Below are positions 42,746 through 51,982 of a stretch of DNA of 62,948 bases, in pieces. Location: assembly GCA_900544705.1 (NCBI GenBank), contig UQWH01000005.1, positions 1 to 62,948 of the forward strand. Reading direction: 5' to 3'. Position 1 is the first letter of the stretch. Each line of letters starts with the position of its first letter. A program made the position numbers and the translations under genes. The notes under the pieces were generated by a model, which was given only the letters and a program-made list of their open reading frames with translations, was not told where the DNA came from and searched no databases. The stretch is from an uncultured Eubacteriales bacterium (GTDB taxonomy: Bacteria; Bacillota; Clostridia; Oscillospirales; Oscillospiraceae).

Positions 42746-43692
42746 TTCAATTCCTCGATTCTTTCTAACAGCAGCCGCACGCCGCCGTAAATGCCCGCGT
42801 CGTTGCCCAATGTTGCAAGAACGATCTTCGTATTTTTGCAGGTGAACAGCGTTTTTTCGTAGAAAAAGCGCCGGACGACGTCTGTCACGATGCTGCCCGC
42901 CCTGGACACGCCGCCGCCGATCACGATGATCTCCGGATTCAGCACGCATGCCATGTCCGACAGCGCGCTGCCGAGAATCTGTCCGAAGCTCTCCACCAGC
43001 TCCACGGCGATTGCGTCGCCCGCCTTGGCCGCGTCAAAGATATCCTTGGCCGTGAGCGGATTCTTTTCGCGCAACACGCTGTGCGCCGACGTGCCGCTCA
43101 GCCGCCGCTCGGCCATGCGCACAAGGCCGGTGGCAGAGGCGTACTGCTCCAGACAGCCCTTGCGCCCGCAGGCGCAGCGCTCGGTCTCCTGCGGATTGAC
43201 GATGACGTGCCCGATCTCCCCCGCCGAGCCGGTCTCGCCGTTGACGAGATAGCCGTTGACAATCAGCCCGCCGCCGATGCCCGTGCCCAGCGTCAGGACG
43301 ATTGCGTTGGAATAGCCGACGGCACTCCCCTTCCAGAGTTCTCCCAGCGATGCGACGTTGACATCGTTCGCCGCGTAGACAGGCAGGCCGGTCAGGCGCG
43401 AAAGCTCCGAAGCGACCGGATAATTCTCCCAGCCCAGATTGACACTTTTAATCGCAACGCCGTCCTGCGTCATGGGACTTGGAACGCCCACGCCGACCCC
43501 AAGGACGGAGTTTTCTGGCAGTTTCTTCCGACGTTCCTGAATGGAGGCGGCGACATCCGGCAAAATGCGCGTGCCGCCGTCCCGCGTGTCTGTCGGGATC
43601 TCCCAGCGCTCCAGCAGCGTTCCGTCCGTTTCAAAGAGGCCGAGCTTGCAGAACGTTCCGCCGACATCGACCCCGAATGCGTAGTTTTTCAT
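42742..43692 (-). CDS. ROK-family sugar kinase
   Basis: Cytoplasmic hexose kinase of the ROK family, 316 residues. It has the ATP site DVGGTFCKLG (residues 8-17), the sugar-binding NDVN, GTGIGGG, and the zinc motif CACGRKGCLEQ (a C-x-C-x4-C pattern with an upstream His). There is no N-terminal helix-turn-helix, so it is a kinase rather than a repressor. Glucose, N-acetylglucosamine and N-acetylmannosamine are all possible substrates; its position next to nagB favours an amino sugar. It starts four bases after the NahK-like gene with no clear ribosome site, so translation is probably coupled. Confidence 0.88.
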   Translation of the reverse strand: MKNYAFGVDVGGTFCKLGLFETDGTLLERWEIPTDTRDGGTRILPDVAASIQERRKKLPENSVLGVGVGVPSPMTQDGVAIKSVNLGWENYPVASELSRLTGLPVYAANDVNVASLGELWKGSAVGYSNAIVLTLGTGIGGGLIVNGYLVNGETGSAGEIGHVIVNPQETERCACGRKGCLEQYASATGLVRMAERRLSGTSAHSVLREKNPLTAKDIFDAAKAGDAIAVELVESFGQILGSALSDMACVLNPEIIVIGGGVSRAGSIVTDVVRRFFYEKTLFTCKNTKIVLATLGNDAGIYGGVRLLLERIEELK

Positions 43693-43696
43693 AGTC

Positions 43697-44809
43697 TTAG
43701 ATGTACTTTTCAATGATTTTCTGCATTTCCTCAAACTGCTGCTCCATATCGCGCACGAGCTTGAACTGCGTGCGGCAGCGGTCGAGATTCTGCTCCGGGT
43801 AGGAAATGTGGAAATACCGGTCGCCGTCGAGGTAGTCCGTCAGGAAGCGGATGCCGCATTCCAAGGTCATCAGCCGCGCGCCCCACGGCAGATACGCAAG
43901 CTCCGCCTCCGTCAGACCGCCCTGCGCACCGGCGATGAAGTTTTTCGCATAGATTTCGTATAGTTTGATGTCAAAATTGACCTTTGACAGGTCCTTCTCG
44001 TCCTCTGCGCTGTGGTTCGCGCCGAAGCGGATGGAGTCGCCGAAATCGTTGATGGACAGGCCCGGCATGGTCGTGTCGAGGTCGATGACGCAGATGCCCT
44101 CGCCGGTCTTGCGGTCGATGAGGATATTGTTGAGTTTTGTGTCGTTATGCGTCACGCGCAGCGGCAGCTTTCCCTCGCGCAGCGCCTGAAGTGCGACGGA
44201 GCAGTCGGCTTCCCGATCGAGGACAAACCGGATTTCCTCCGCGACACTTGCCGCGCGCTGCATCCGGTCTGCCTCGCGTGCCGCCAAAAACTTGCGAAAA
44301 CGATCCTCGGTATCATGGAAATGCGCGATCGGCTCGTGCAGCGTCCCGGCGGGAAAATCGCGCAGCAGGTACTGGAAATGGCCGAACGCCCGCGCCGAGG
44401 CCGCGAACAGCTCCGGCGTCGCGCGCTGGAAACAATCGGTCCCCTCAATGAATGGCATGACGCGCCAGACCTTGCCGGCGGCATCGGTGAAATAGGGCTT
44501 ACCATCGCGCGTGGGCAGCAGGCTGAGCGTTTCGCGGGCGGGATCGCCGCCGTTCTCTTTGATCTTTTCGCGCAGATAGTCCGTGATGCGGACGAAATTC
44601 TCCATCAGCTCCTCCGGATGCGGGAAGGCCGCGGAGGAAAGGCCCTGCAAAATGAAGCGCACGCAGTCTCCCTCCTGCGGCTGGCAGAGGACGCAATAGG
44701 TGTCGTTGATGTGGCCGCAGCCATAGCGCACCGCACCCACGAGCGTTTCGGGGAAATCATAGGCCGCGAGAGCCTCCTGTAGGCCGGATTTCAAGTTTTC
44801 CTTGTTCAT
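43697..44809 (-). CDS. NahK-like N-acetylhexosamine 1-kinase / aminoglycoside phosphotransferase family
   Basis: Sugar 1-kinase of the APH/choline kinase fold, 370 residues. Catalytic motifs are VTHNDTKLNNILID (about residue 217) and CVIDLDTTMPG (about 238). The sequence around these, including DFGDSIRFGAN, is typical of NahK, which makes GlcNAc-1-P or GalNAc-1-P in the lacto-N-biose route of bifidobacteria. The ATG follows AGGAG by five bases and lies 11 bases after the alpha-mannosidase. No GH112 phosphorylase or UDP-sugar enzymes are in the window, so the supply of free HexNAc probably comes from N-glycan breakdown. The activity is inferred. Confidence 0.8.
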   Translation of the reverse strand: MNKENLKSGLQEALAAYDFPETLVGAVRYGCGHINDTYCVLCQPQEGDCVRFILQGLSSAAFPHPEELMENFVRITDYLREKIKENGGDPARETLSLLPTRDGKPYFTDAAGKVWRVMPFIEGTDCFQRATPELFAASARAFGHFQYLLRDFPAGTLHEPIAHFHDTEDRFRKFLAAREADRMQRAASVAEEIRFVLDREADCSVALQALREGKLPLRVTHNDTKLNNILIDRKTGEGICVIDLDTTMPGLSINDFGDSIRFGANHSAEDEKDLSKVNFDIKLYEIYAKNFIAGAQGGLTEAELAYLPWGARLMTLECGIRFLTDYLDGDRYFHISYPEQNLDRCRTQFKLVRDMEQQFEEMQKIIEKYI

Positions 44810-44820
44810 GCGTTCTCCTT

Positions 44821-47235
44821 TCATGTCCAGAGCGGCTGCTCGGTCAGCGTGCTTCCGTCATAGGTAAAGCTCTTGACCTCGAATTTCCCGAAGGAAAGTG
44901 GGTAGTCCTTTCCGCACAGGCAGAGCGTCACGGAAACGGGCGCGGGATTGTTGTTGATCAGGCGCAGCGTGCAGCCGTTTTCCGTCCGGTAGAAGCTGAC
45001 GAGCGAAATGCGGCGATTGGAAAGCTGCAGCGTCTCGCGCGCCGGTTCGCCCGTCCCATGCGGAAAGAAATTCAGGCTGTAAGGCTCGTTACAGAATTCC
45101 TGCGCGTTGTTTTCCAATTCCTCGCACCTGTCGTAGGACAGGCGGAAGGAGAATTCATGCCGCCCCTGCTCGATGTACGGAATATAACGATTTTTGTCGA
45201 TCAGCTCGCGGATCCCATTTTGATCCTCGATCGGATGCGCACAGTAGGCCGCGCCGCGCAGGAGCGTGGCAAAGAGGTCGTTTTCCTCCGCGCTGAAGCC
45301 GTAGGTGCAGTTGTTGTAAAGCGTCAGGGCATTCTCACCGTCGGCAAAGCCGACAAAGCGATGCGCGGTGATCTCCCTGCCGTCCTTCGGGAAACTGTCC
45401 GTGCCGAAGGGGATCTGCCCGAAGAATTCTCCGTCGAACGCGGCGGGAAGTTTGAGCTTCAGTGCCTTCCGCTGCTCGTTCCAGAGCACATTTATGCGAA
45501 CGTCGGTGTAAGGCAGATCGCGGTAGAGCTTGTAGGAGATGCGCACGAAGCTAGCCCCAGCCTTGAAAAAGCTCTCAACCTCGGTCAGAACCTCGCCCGA
45601 TTCAATGACGTTGACGTTTTTCAGCTTGCCGAACGGGCCGGTTTTGCAATCCGAGAGGGCAAAATTCTGCGGGTTTTTCCCGATTTTGTCCATGTACCAG
45701 CCCCAAGGGTCGGCGTTGTCATCATAGAGCACCGGCTGGAACGCGCCGCCCGAAAGCAGCTCGCGGCCGCCCACGACATAACTTTCCAGAAGGCCGGTTT
45801 TCCGGCTGATACACAGCGTCTTGAGGCTGTCGGAAAAGACGATCTCATCGCCGGTGGTTTCCGGCAGATACTGCTTCGGCGTCACCGCGACCTTGAAGTC
45901 CACGCGCGTGATGCCGAAGGGCGCGAGCGTACAGCGGTACGCAATGCGCTTGCGGCGGTCATAGTGGATGTTCGACAGCTCCTTGATGCACTGCGTGGGA
46001 ATTGCCTTGCCGTTTTGATAGGCGGTCACGGTATACTGCTCGGTATCGGAAATGAGCGCTTTCGGCATCAAAAACTCCGTTTCGCAGACCGTCTCACGCG
46101 CATAAGGCTGCGGATTGTAGATAAAGATTGGGAATTCTCCCTCGCCTGCCTTCGCCGCCTGCGAACAGAGCGCAAAAAACGCCTTGTCAAATTCCTCCTG
46201 CAGCAGCTCCAGGGCGAAGTCCGCCTTGCGCAGACTGCTCTTTTCGCCTTCCTGCGCGCAGGTGCCGGAGTAGATGTCATGAAATTCCAACATTGCAAGA
46301 CGCTTTTCCGCCTCGTGAAATGCCGCTTCGTTCTTGTGATACAGCCCGTTCAGCTCCGCGTGTGTGCAGAGCTTTTCGGTGGTAAAAAGCCTGTTTTCCA
46401 GCTCGATATGCTTACCCTTGATCGATTGCATCGACGTATACGCGCCGATCAGGCAGGGCTGGAGCGAGCCTGCATATTCCGCCGTTGGGGTAATCTCGGC
46501 AAAAAACGCCTCGGGCGTGCTGTGGACAACTTCAATGTCCGATTCCTGGATATAGGCCGCAACGTCCTGCAAATCCTTGCGTGAGGGCACGCCGCCGTGG
46601 TTTCCGACGCCCCATAAGGCGACGCCGACGTCCTCTGTGTCATAGGCGGATGCTTTCCTGCGAATGTCCGTCAGCGCCGTGCCGAAGCCGCTGCAATAGA
46701 TGCTTTCGTCCTCGCAGCGCGTGGCCTTGACGCAGCTGCCGTCCTTGCCGACCCAAACAAATTCGCGGGCGGGCAGCGCCAGCATTTCCGGCATCGGGCG
46801 GCAGAACAGATAGGAATCAAAGCCGCACTTTTTCAAAATCTGCACCAGCCCGACGGAGTGGCCGAAGCTGTCGAAATTGATGGCGGTCGTCGGGCGCGCA
46901 CCGAATTTCTCCTGAAAATAGCGCCGTCCGAGCATGATCTGGCGCACAAAGGCCTCGCCGGAAGGCAGATTGCAGTCCGGCTGCAAATACCAGCCGCCCA
47001 TGATGTGCCACTTCCCTGCCGAGACCTGTTCCCGGATCGCCGCAAAGAGCGCCGGGTCCTTCTGCTCGACGAATTCGTAGAGCAGCGCCTCGTTGTGGTT
47101 GAAAATATAGTCAAATTCCCGGCAGAATTGCTCCGCCTGCCAGAACGTGGAAACTGCCTCGCCGAGGCCCTCCTCCCAGTCCCACATCCAGACGGGATCG
47201 ATATGGGAATTACAGATCAAATGGAGTTTTTGCAT
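44821..47235 (-). CDS. GH38 alpha-mannosidase
   Basis: Glycoside hydrolase family 38 enzyme, 804 residues, that releases alpha-linked mannose. The N-terminal catalytic barrel has HIDPVW (zinc ligands His11 and Asp13), and the likely nucleophile Asp122 in NFDSFGHS, as in the family. The middle helical part and a C-terminal beta domain (from about 390) are complete. There is no signal peptide, so it works inside the cell on imported oligosaccharides. It is flanked by the fructokinase and NahK-like genes. The mannose it releases can be handled by the isomerase and fructokinase just upstream. A decayed second GH38 copy lies at 53.6-54.9 kb. Confidence 0.93.
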   Translation of the reverse strand: MQKLHLICNSHIDPVWMWDWEEGLGEAVSTFWQAEQFCREFDYIFNHNEALLYEFVEQKDPALFAAIREQVSAGKWHIMGGWYLQPDCNLPSGEAFVRQIMLGRRYFQEKFGARPTTAINFDSFGHSVGLVQILKKCGFDSYLFCRPMPEMLALPAREFVWVGKDGSCVKATRCEDESIYCSGFGTALTDIRRKASAYDTEDVGVALWGVGNHGGVPSRKDLQDVAAYIQESDIEVVHSTPEAFFAEITPTAEYAGSLQPCLIGAYTSMQSIKGKHIELENRLFTTEKLCTHAELNGLYHKNEAAFHEAEKRLAMLEFHDIYSGTCAQEGEKSSLRKADFALELLQEEFDKAFFALCSQAAKAGEGEFPIFIYNPQPYARETVCETEFLMPKALISDTEQYTVTAYQNGKAIPTQCIKELSNIHYDRRKRIAYRCTLAPFGITRVDFKVAVTPKQYLPETTGDEIVFSDSLKTLCISRKTGLLESYVVGGRELLSGGAFQPVLYDDNADPWGWYMDKIGKNPQNFALSDCKTGPFGKLKNVNVIESGEVLTEVESFFKAGASFVRISYKLYRDLPYTDVRINVLWNEQRKALKLKLPAAFDGEFFGQIPFGTDSFPKDGREITAHRFVGFADGENALTLYNNCTYGFSAEENDLFATLLRGAAYCAHPIEDQNGIRELIDKNRYIPYIEQGRHEFSFRLSYDRCEELENNAQEFCNEPYSLNFFPHGTGEPARETLQLSNRRISLVSFYRTENGCTLRLINNNPAPVSVTLCLCGKDYPLSFGKFEVKSFTYDGSTLTEQPLWT

Positions 47236-47249
47236 GCTTATTTCCTCAT

Positions 47250-48206
47250 TTATGCCAGCCGTGCGTTGACTTCCTCCGGCTCCGGCACGCTGGAAATGCC
47301 GCCGGGCTTGGTGGTGGAAAGTCCAGCCGCCGTGCAGGCGAAGCGGACAGTCTCGCGCAGCTCGGCCTCGGACAATTCTTCCGGGCGCTTGCCGGACTGC
47401 ATAACCTTCCAGACCGCGCTGCCGCCGAAGATATCGCCTGCGCCGGTCGTATCGACGACCTTGACGTTCTTCAGACTGTCCACATGGCCGCAGGCGTTTT
47501 GATTTTCAAACCAGCAGCCGTCCGCGCCGCAGGTCGCAAAGACCAGCTTCACGCCGTAGTCGTTCAAAATCTTCCTTGCGCCCTCCTGCGGGTTCAGGCC
47601 GAACAGGAACTCGATCTCTTCATCGCTGATCTTGACCACATCCGCCTGTGAAAGGCCCCAGAGCATCTGCTCCTTCGCGGTATCCAAGTCCTTCCAGAGC
47701 GGCTTTCTTAAATTCGGGTCGAAGGAGATGAGCTTGCCGCGCTCTTTGGCGTAGGCCACGGCGCGGTAGGTCGTCGCGCGCGCAGGCTCGTCCGTCAGCG
47801 ACAGCGTGCCGAAATGGAATGCCTTCGCGTCGTCGATGAGAGGCAGCTCCAGCTCGCTGAAGCGCAGCTGCGTGTCAGCGCCGGGCTTGCGCGAGAAGGC
47901 AAATTCGCGGTCGCCGTGCGCGTCCAGCGTGACGAAAGCCAGCGTGGTGAACACATCGTTCGATGCGACGATGCCGCGCGTTTCGATTCCTGCCTGTTCC
48001 AGTGTGCCGGTCAGCAGGCGGCCAAAGGTGTCCGCACCGACCTTGCCGAGAAGAGCGGTTTTTCCGCCGAATTTCGTCACGGCGGCAAGGAAATTCGCAG
48101 GTGCACCGCCGGGATGGGCGGCCATCGTGGGATAGCCGTCGGCATCCGCGGAAACGCAGGTAAAATCGATCAAAAGCTCGCCTAAGGCGACAACATCATA
48201 CGCCAT
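47250..48206 (-). CDS. scrK: PfkB-family fructokinase
   Basis: Sugar kinase of 318 residues, phosphorylating fructose to fructose-6-phosphate. The N-terminal GGAPANFLAAVTKFGG signature and the catalytic DTTGAGDIFGG motif are complete; GELLIDF at the start and FDPNLRKPLWKD are typical of fructokinases. It begins three bases after the lyxose isomerase stop, an arrangement that suggests a joint task: mannose to fructose to fructose-6-phosphate. It would also serve free fructose. Specificity within PfkB is inferred. Confidence 0.88.
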   Translation of the reverse strand: MAYDVVALGELLIDFTCVSADADGYPTMAAHPGGAPANFLAAVTKFGGKTALLGKVGADTFGRLLTGTLEQAGIETRGIVASNDVFTTLAFVTLDAHGDREFAFSRKPGADTQLRFSELELPLIDDAKAFHFGTLSLTDEPARATTYRAVAYAKERGKLISFDPNLRKPLWKDLDTAKEQMLWGLSQADVVKISDEEIEFLFGLNPQEGARKILNDYGVKLVFATCGADGCWFENQNACGHVDSLKNVKVVDTTGAGDIFGGSAVWKVMQSGKRPEELSEAELRETVRFACTAAGLSTTKPGGISSVPEPEEVNARLA

Positions 48207-48209
48207 GGC

Positions 48210-48899
48210 TCAGTCCTTTGCTGCCGGATACTCGTTGCAGAGCAAGCGGTAGGGGGCTTCGTCCTCCTCGATCTTTGGGAAACGGCCGACAGGCGGATTG
48301 AAGCGGTTATCGGTGTTGTCGTCGTTGCACTGGCTGACCTCGCCAAGCAGCACCGCGCCCGTGCCCGGCTCGACCTCAAAGTCGTGATACATGTACTGCT
48401 GGATGTGGATGCTCTCGCCCGGTGTCAGCTTGACCTGCGTGCCGGCGGGGACGGTGTAGGTGCGGCCGTCGCAGTGGACGGTCACGTCGGATTCCTTGTC
48501 GATGGACTCGTCGGGCAGACTGTTATAGACGCGGATGAGAATGTTGCCGCCGCCGCGGTTGATGATGTCCTCGGTCTTGTACCAGTGGAAATGATTGGGA
48601 GAATACTGGCCTTCCTTCATGAAAAGCAGCTTTTCCGCATAGACCTTGGGATACTTGTCCTGCATCTTGCGGTTGCCGTTGCGGATGGTGATGAGCGACA
48701 TGCCGACCTTGTCAAAATCGCCGAGGCCGTAGTCCGTGATGTCCCAGCCGAGCATACAGTCGCGCACCTCGTCGTACTCATGGCCGACATGCTGCCACTC
48801 GTCAGGTGTGAAATTGCAGAACGGCGGCAGGTAGCAGTGCTCGCGTGCGCACATGGCCTCCAGCTCTTTCAGAGCCTTGTTGATTTCGGAACGTTTCAT
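48210..48899 (-). CDS. D-lyxose/D-mannose ketol-isomerase
   Basis: Cupin-type sugar isomerase, 229 residues, of the D-lyxose isomerase family, which interconverts D-lyxose with D-xylulose and D-mannose with D-fructose. The metal site is His103, His105 and Glu110 in PNHFHWYKTED, with a later His (165 or 172) near IQQYMYH. The family length and the INRGGGN motif match. It sits between the FGGY kinase and fructokinase genes, in an operon that also has an alpha-mannosidase, so mannose is the likely substrate in the cell. That use is inferred from context. Confidence 0.9.
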   Translation of the reverse strand: MKRSEINKALKELEAMCAREHCYLPPFCNFTPDEWQHVGHEYDEVRDCMLGWDITDYGLGDFDKVGMSLITIRNGNRKMQDKYPKVYAEKLLFMKEGQYSPNHFHWYKTEDIINRGGGNILIRVYNSLPDESIDKESDVTVHCDGRTYTVPAGTQVKLTPGESIHIQQYMYHDFEVEPGTGAVLLGEVSQCNDDNTDNRFNPPVGRFPKIEEDEAPYRLLCNEYPAAKD

Positions 48900-48948
48900 A
48901 AAGCTACTTCCTTTCTGATGCTTCTAATCTCTAAAGTTAAGGAATGAT

Positions 48949-50178
48949 TCATCCCGGCGCTGAAAGCGCACCGCCTTGCATCTGCACCGCGGCATTGCCG
49001 ATGGCGGTCGCCTCGGCAGGGCCGAGAATGACCGTGCAGCCGGTTGCTTCAGCCGTCAGGCGGTTGAGATACCCCGCATTGCTGCCGCCGCCGAGAACGC
49101 AGAGCCTGCGGTAATCCGTTCCGCTGTCCGCGCGAAGCCGGCGCACGGCCTCGCCATAGCACCGGGCAAGGCTGCGGTAGACCACCGCGGCAAGCTCGCC
49201 CGGCGTTTGCGGCACTTGCTGCCCACTTTCGCGGCAGGCCGCCTGCAATTCCGCGATCATGCTTTTCGGCGCGAGAAAGCGCTCGTCCTCGCAGTCCACA
49301 AGGGAGGCAATCTCCGCCTGCTCCGCAAGGCCGCACAGCTCGGCAAAGCCGTATTGGTTTTCCAACTCGCTGCAATCCGGCGCGTCGCGCTCCACGCCGA
49401 GAAGCGACCACGTCCCAGAGCTGAGGAAAATGGTGTCCTTCCCGCACTGCGGCATGGCAGCCACGGCGGAGGCCGTGTCATGCGTCGCGGGCGCAATGAC
49501 GCGGCAGTTGAAACCGGCCGCGCGCTGCACCTCCGGCGTCAGCTCGCCGAGGATCGTTCCGGGCAGAACGACCTGACAGAACATGTCCTTCGGGAAGCCG
49601 AGCCGCTCGATCAATTCATGATCCCACTGCCGAGTATACGGATTCAAAAGCTGGCTCGTGCTGGCCTCGGTGTACTCGTTCGCCTTGCGGCCGCAGAGCC
49701 GCCAGTGCAGATAGTCCGGCGTCATGAGGAAGGTTTTTGCCGCTTCCAACTGTTCCGGATGCTGCAATTTCAACGCCATAAGCTGGTAGATCGTGTTATA
49801 GGCCGCCTTTTGAATGCCTGTTCTGCGGTAAAGCGCCTCCGGCGTAATGATCTTCGACACCTCCGCATCCATGCCGTTTGTCCGGCTGTCGCGGTAGCCG
49901 ACGAAATCACCGATCGCGCGGCCGCTTTCGTCCAGCAGAACAAAATCCACGCCCCATGTGTCGATGCCGACGCTGTCGGGAATCTCTCCCAGCTCCTTGC
50001 AGCGGCGCATTCCTTCAAGAATGTGCGCAAAGATCGCGTCATAGTCCCAGCAGAGATGACCGTTTTTCTCGGTCATGCCGTTGGGAAAGCGGTAAATTTC
50101 CTGCATGTTCCCGCTCTCCGGCCGGAACAGAATGTGCCGGCCGGAGGACGCGCCGATGTCAATGGCAAGGCAGCTCAT
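48949..50178 (-). CDS. FGGY-family kinase, rhamnulokinase/fuculokinase type
   Basis: Sugar kinase of 409 residues, with the FGGY/hexokinase-actin fold. The ATP motif is IDIGASSGR, the sugar-binding Asp/Trp segment is GIDTWGVDF, and later come HDTASAVAA, SSGTWSLLG and LCVLGGGSNAGYLN. By sequence it is RhaB-like, but its neighbours are fucose isomerase and a fuculose-phosphate aldolase, so it most likely phosphorylates L-fuculose, perhaps also L-rhamnulose. No rhamnose isomerase is in the window. The ATG overlaps the fucI stop by four bases. Confidence 0.88.
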   Translation of the reverse strand: MSCLAIDIGASSGRHILFRPESGNMQEIYRFPNGMTEKNGHLCWDYDAIFAHILEGMRRCKELGEIPDSVGIDTWGVDFVLLDESGRAIGDFVGYRDSRTNGMDAEVSKIITPEALYRRTGIQKAAYNTIYQLMALKLQHPEQLEAAKTFLMTPDYLHWRLCGRKANEYTEASTSQLLNPYTRQWDHELIERLGFPKDMFCQVVLPGTILGELTPEVQRAAGFNCRVIAPATHDTASAVAAMPQCGKDTIFLSSGTWSLLGVERDAPDCSELENQYGFAELCGLAEQAEIASLVDCEDERFLAPKSMIAELQAACRESGQQVPQTPGELAAVVYRSLARCYGEAVRRLRADSGTDYRRLCVLGGGSNAGYLNRLTAEATGCTVILGPAEATAIGNAAVQMQGGALSAPG

Positions 50179-51971
50179 TTGTAGAGCGGACCGTAGGCGG
50201 CGCAGGCGCGGTAGTCCTGCCCTTCTTTGTCCATGCCGAAGGCATTCCATGCGGCCGGGCGGAAGATGTCCTTCTCCGGGACGTTGTGCATGCAGACCGG
50301 AATGCGCAGCATGGAGCATAGGGTGATGAGGTCGGCGCCGATGTGACCGTAGGAGATCGCACCGTGGTTCGCGCCCCAGTTCTGCATGACCTCGTAGGCC
50401 GTCCGGAACGCAGAGCCTTCCTTTCCGTCGCAGCGCGGTGTGAACCACGTGCAAGGCCATGTGGGATTCGTGCGCTCCATGAGGGTGTCCGTCACCTCGT
50501 CGGGAAGCTGCACCGTCCAGCCCTCGGCGATTTGCAGCACCGGGCCGAGCCCCTGCACCAGATTCAGGCGGATCATGGTCGCGGGCATCTCCGCGCGGGT
50601 GACAAAGTGGCTGGAGAAGCCACCGCCGCGGAAGTTATCAAAGCCGGCCTCGCACCAGACGGTCGCATCAGTCATTTTCTCGATGTCTTCAAGGGTCACG
50701 TCCCACCACTGCTTCATGACGGCTTTGTCCGCCTCGTCCGTGCAGACGCCGCTGGCGTCCAGACAGGCTGCGCCGGAATTGAGCAGGTGGATGATGCCGC
50801 CGTTCTGCGCGGCCTTTCCCTTGAGATCATAGCCCGTCACGCGCTTAACCGCCTCCGGCGACCAGTAGGTGCGCACGTCCGCGAAAATCTGCGCGCGGTG
50901 GGTCAGAAGGCGCATGAACAGCATTCCGAGGCCGTTGAGCACGTCGTTCTCGGTGGCAAGCGTGTACGGCTCGCGTGCGCCGTTGTGGTCAAAGGTCGAG
51001 TTCAGGAGCGCTTCGGGATAATCGCAGTTCGGCCAGTGATCCGTCCACTGCCGCTGACCCTGGAAGCCGCCGGCAATGGCGTTGTGGCCGAGCATTTCCT
51101 CCTCAAAGCCCGCGGGGAGGTTCGGATTTCCGCACATCAGATCCTTGATAATGCAGTACATTTTCACGGTGAATTCCCACTGCTTTTCCTTCTGCTCATC
51201 GGAGAAGCGGACAAAGTCCGGGTTATCATCGCGTCCCTGACGGCAGTGTGCCTTCGTCCATGCAAGGGCGCGCTCGTACTCCTCGTGGTCGTAGATGCCT
51301 TCCTCCATGCGGCGCAGGATCTCGACCTCATCGACCGATTCCACGCGCATGCCGAGGTAGCTCTCCACAAAGGCCTGATCCATGATGGAACCGCCGATGC
51401 CCATGCACTGCGAGCCGATCTGCAAATTGGACTTGCCGCGCATGGTGGCGGCGGCGATGGCCGCGCGGCCGAAGCGCAGGAGCTTTTCCTTCACGTCCTC
51501 CGGAATGGCGGTCACGTTCTGCACATCCTGCACCTCGTGGCCGTAGATGCCGAAGGCAGGCAGGCCCTTCTGCGCGTGTGCCGCGAGAACGGCGGAAAGA
51601 TACACCGCGCCGGGGCGCTCCGTGCCGTTGAAGCCCCAGACGCCCTTGATGGTCTGCGGATCCATGTCCATGGTCTCCGAGCCGTAGCACCAGCAGGGCG
51701 TGACGGAAAGCGTGACGGCGACACCCTCTCGACGGAACTTGTCCGCGCAGGCCGCCGTCTCCGGGACGCGGCCGATGCTGCCGTCGGCGATCACGACGCG
51801 CACCGGCGCGCCGTCGGAATAGCGAAGATTTTCTTCAAACAGCTTCTTTGCGCTCAGCGCCATGGCCATGGTCTGCTCCTCGAGCGACTCGCGCAGCTTC
51901 ATCGGGCCGCGCCGTGCGTCGATCACGGGCCGGATGCCGATGGCGGGATACTGTCCGATGTAACGTTCCAT
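50175..51971 (-). CDS. fucI: L-fucose isomerase
   Basis: Metal-dependent isomerase that converts L-fucose to L-fuculose, 598 residues, full length for FucI. Conserved blocks include GIRPVIDARRG at the start, CWCYGSETMDM, GFNGTERPGAVYLS, YGHEVQD, GSQCMGIGGSIMDQ, LLNSGAACLD and the terminal AFGMDKEGQDYR. D-arabinose is a usual side substrate. It lies 11 bases after fucA and overlaps the FGGY kinase gene by four bases. Confidence 0.96.
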   Translation of the reverse strand: MERYIGQYPAIGIRPVIDARRGPMKLRESLEEQTMAMALSAKKLFEENLRYSDGAPVRVVIADGSIGRVPETAACADKFRREGVAVTLSVTPCWCYGSETMDMDPQTIKGVWGFNGTERPGAVYLSAVLAAHAQKGLPAFGIYGHEVQDVQNVTAIPEDVKEKLLRFGRAAIAAATMRGKSNLQIGSQCMGIGGSIMDQAFVESYLGMRVESVDEVEILRRMEEGIYDHEEYERALAWTKAHCRQGRDDNPDFVRFSDEQKEKQWEFTVKMYCIIKDLMCGNPNLPAGFEEEMLGHNAIAGGFQGQRQWTDHWPNCDYPEALLNSTFDHNGAREPYTLATENDVLNGLGMLFMRLLTHRAQIFADVRTYWSPEAVKRVTGYDLKGKAAQNGGIIHLLNSGAACLDASGVCTDEADKAVMKQWWDVTLEDIEKMTDATVWCEAGFDNFRGGGFSSHFVTRAEMPATMIRLNLVQGLGPVLQIAEGWTVQLPDEVTDTLMERTNPTWPCTWFTPRCDGKEGSAFRTAYEVMQNWGANHGAISYGHIGADLITLCSMLRIPVCMHNVPEKDIFRPAAWNAFGMDKEGQDYRACAAYGPLYK

Positions 51972-51982
51972 AAACTCCTCCT

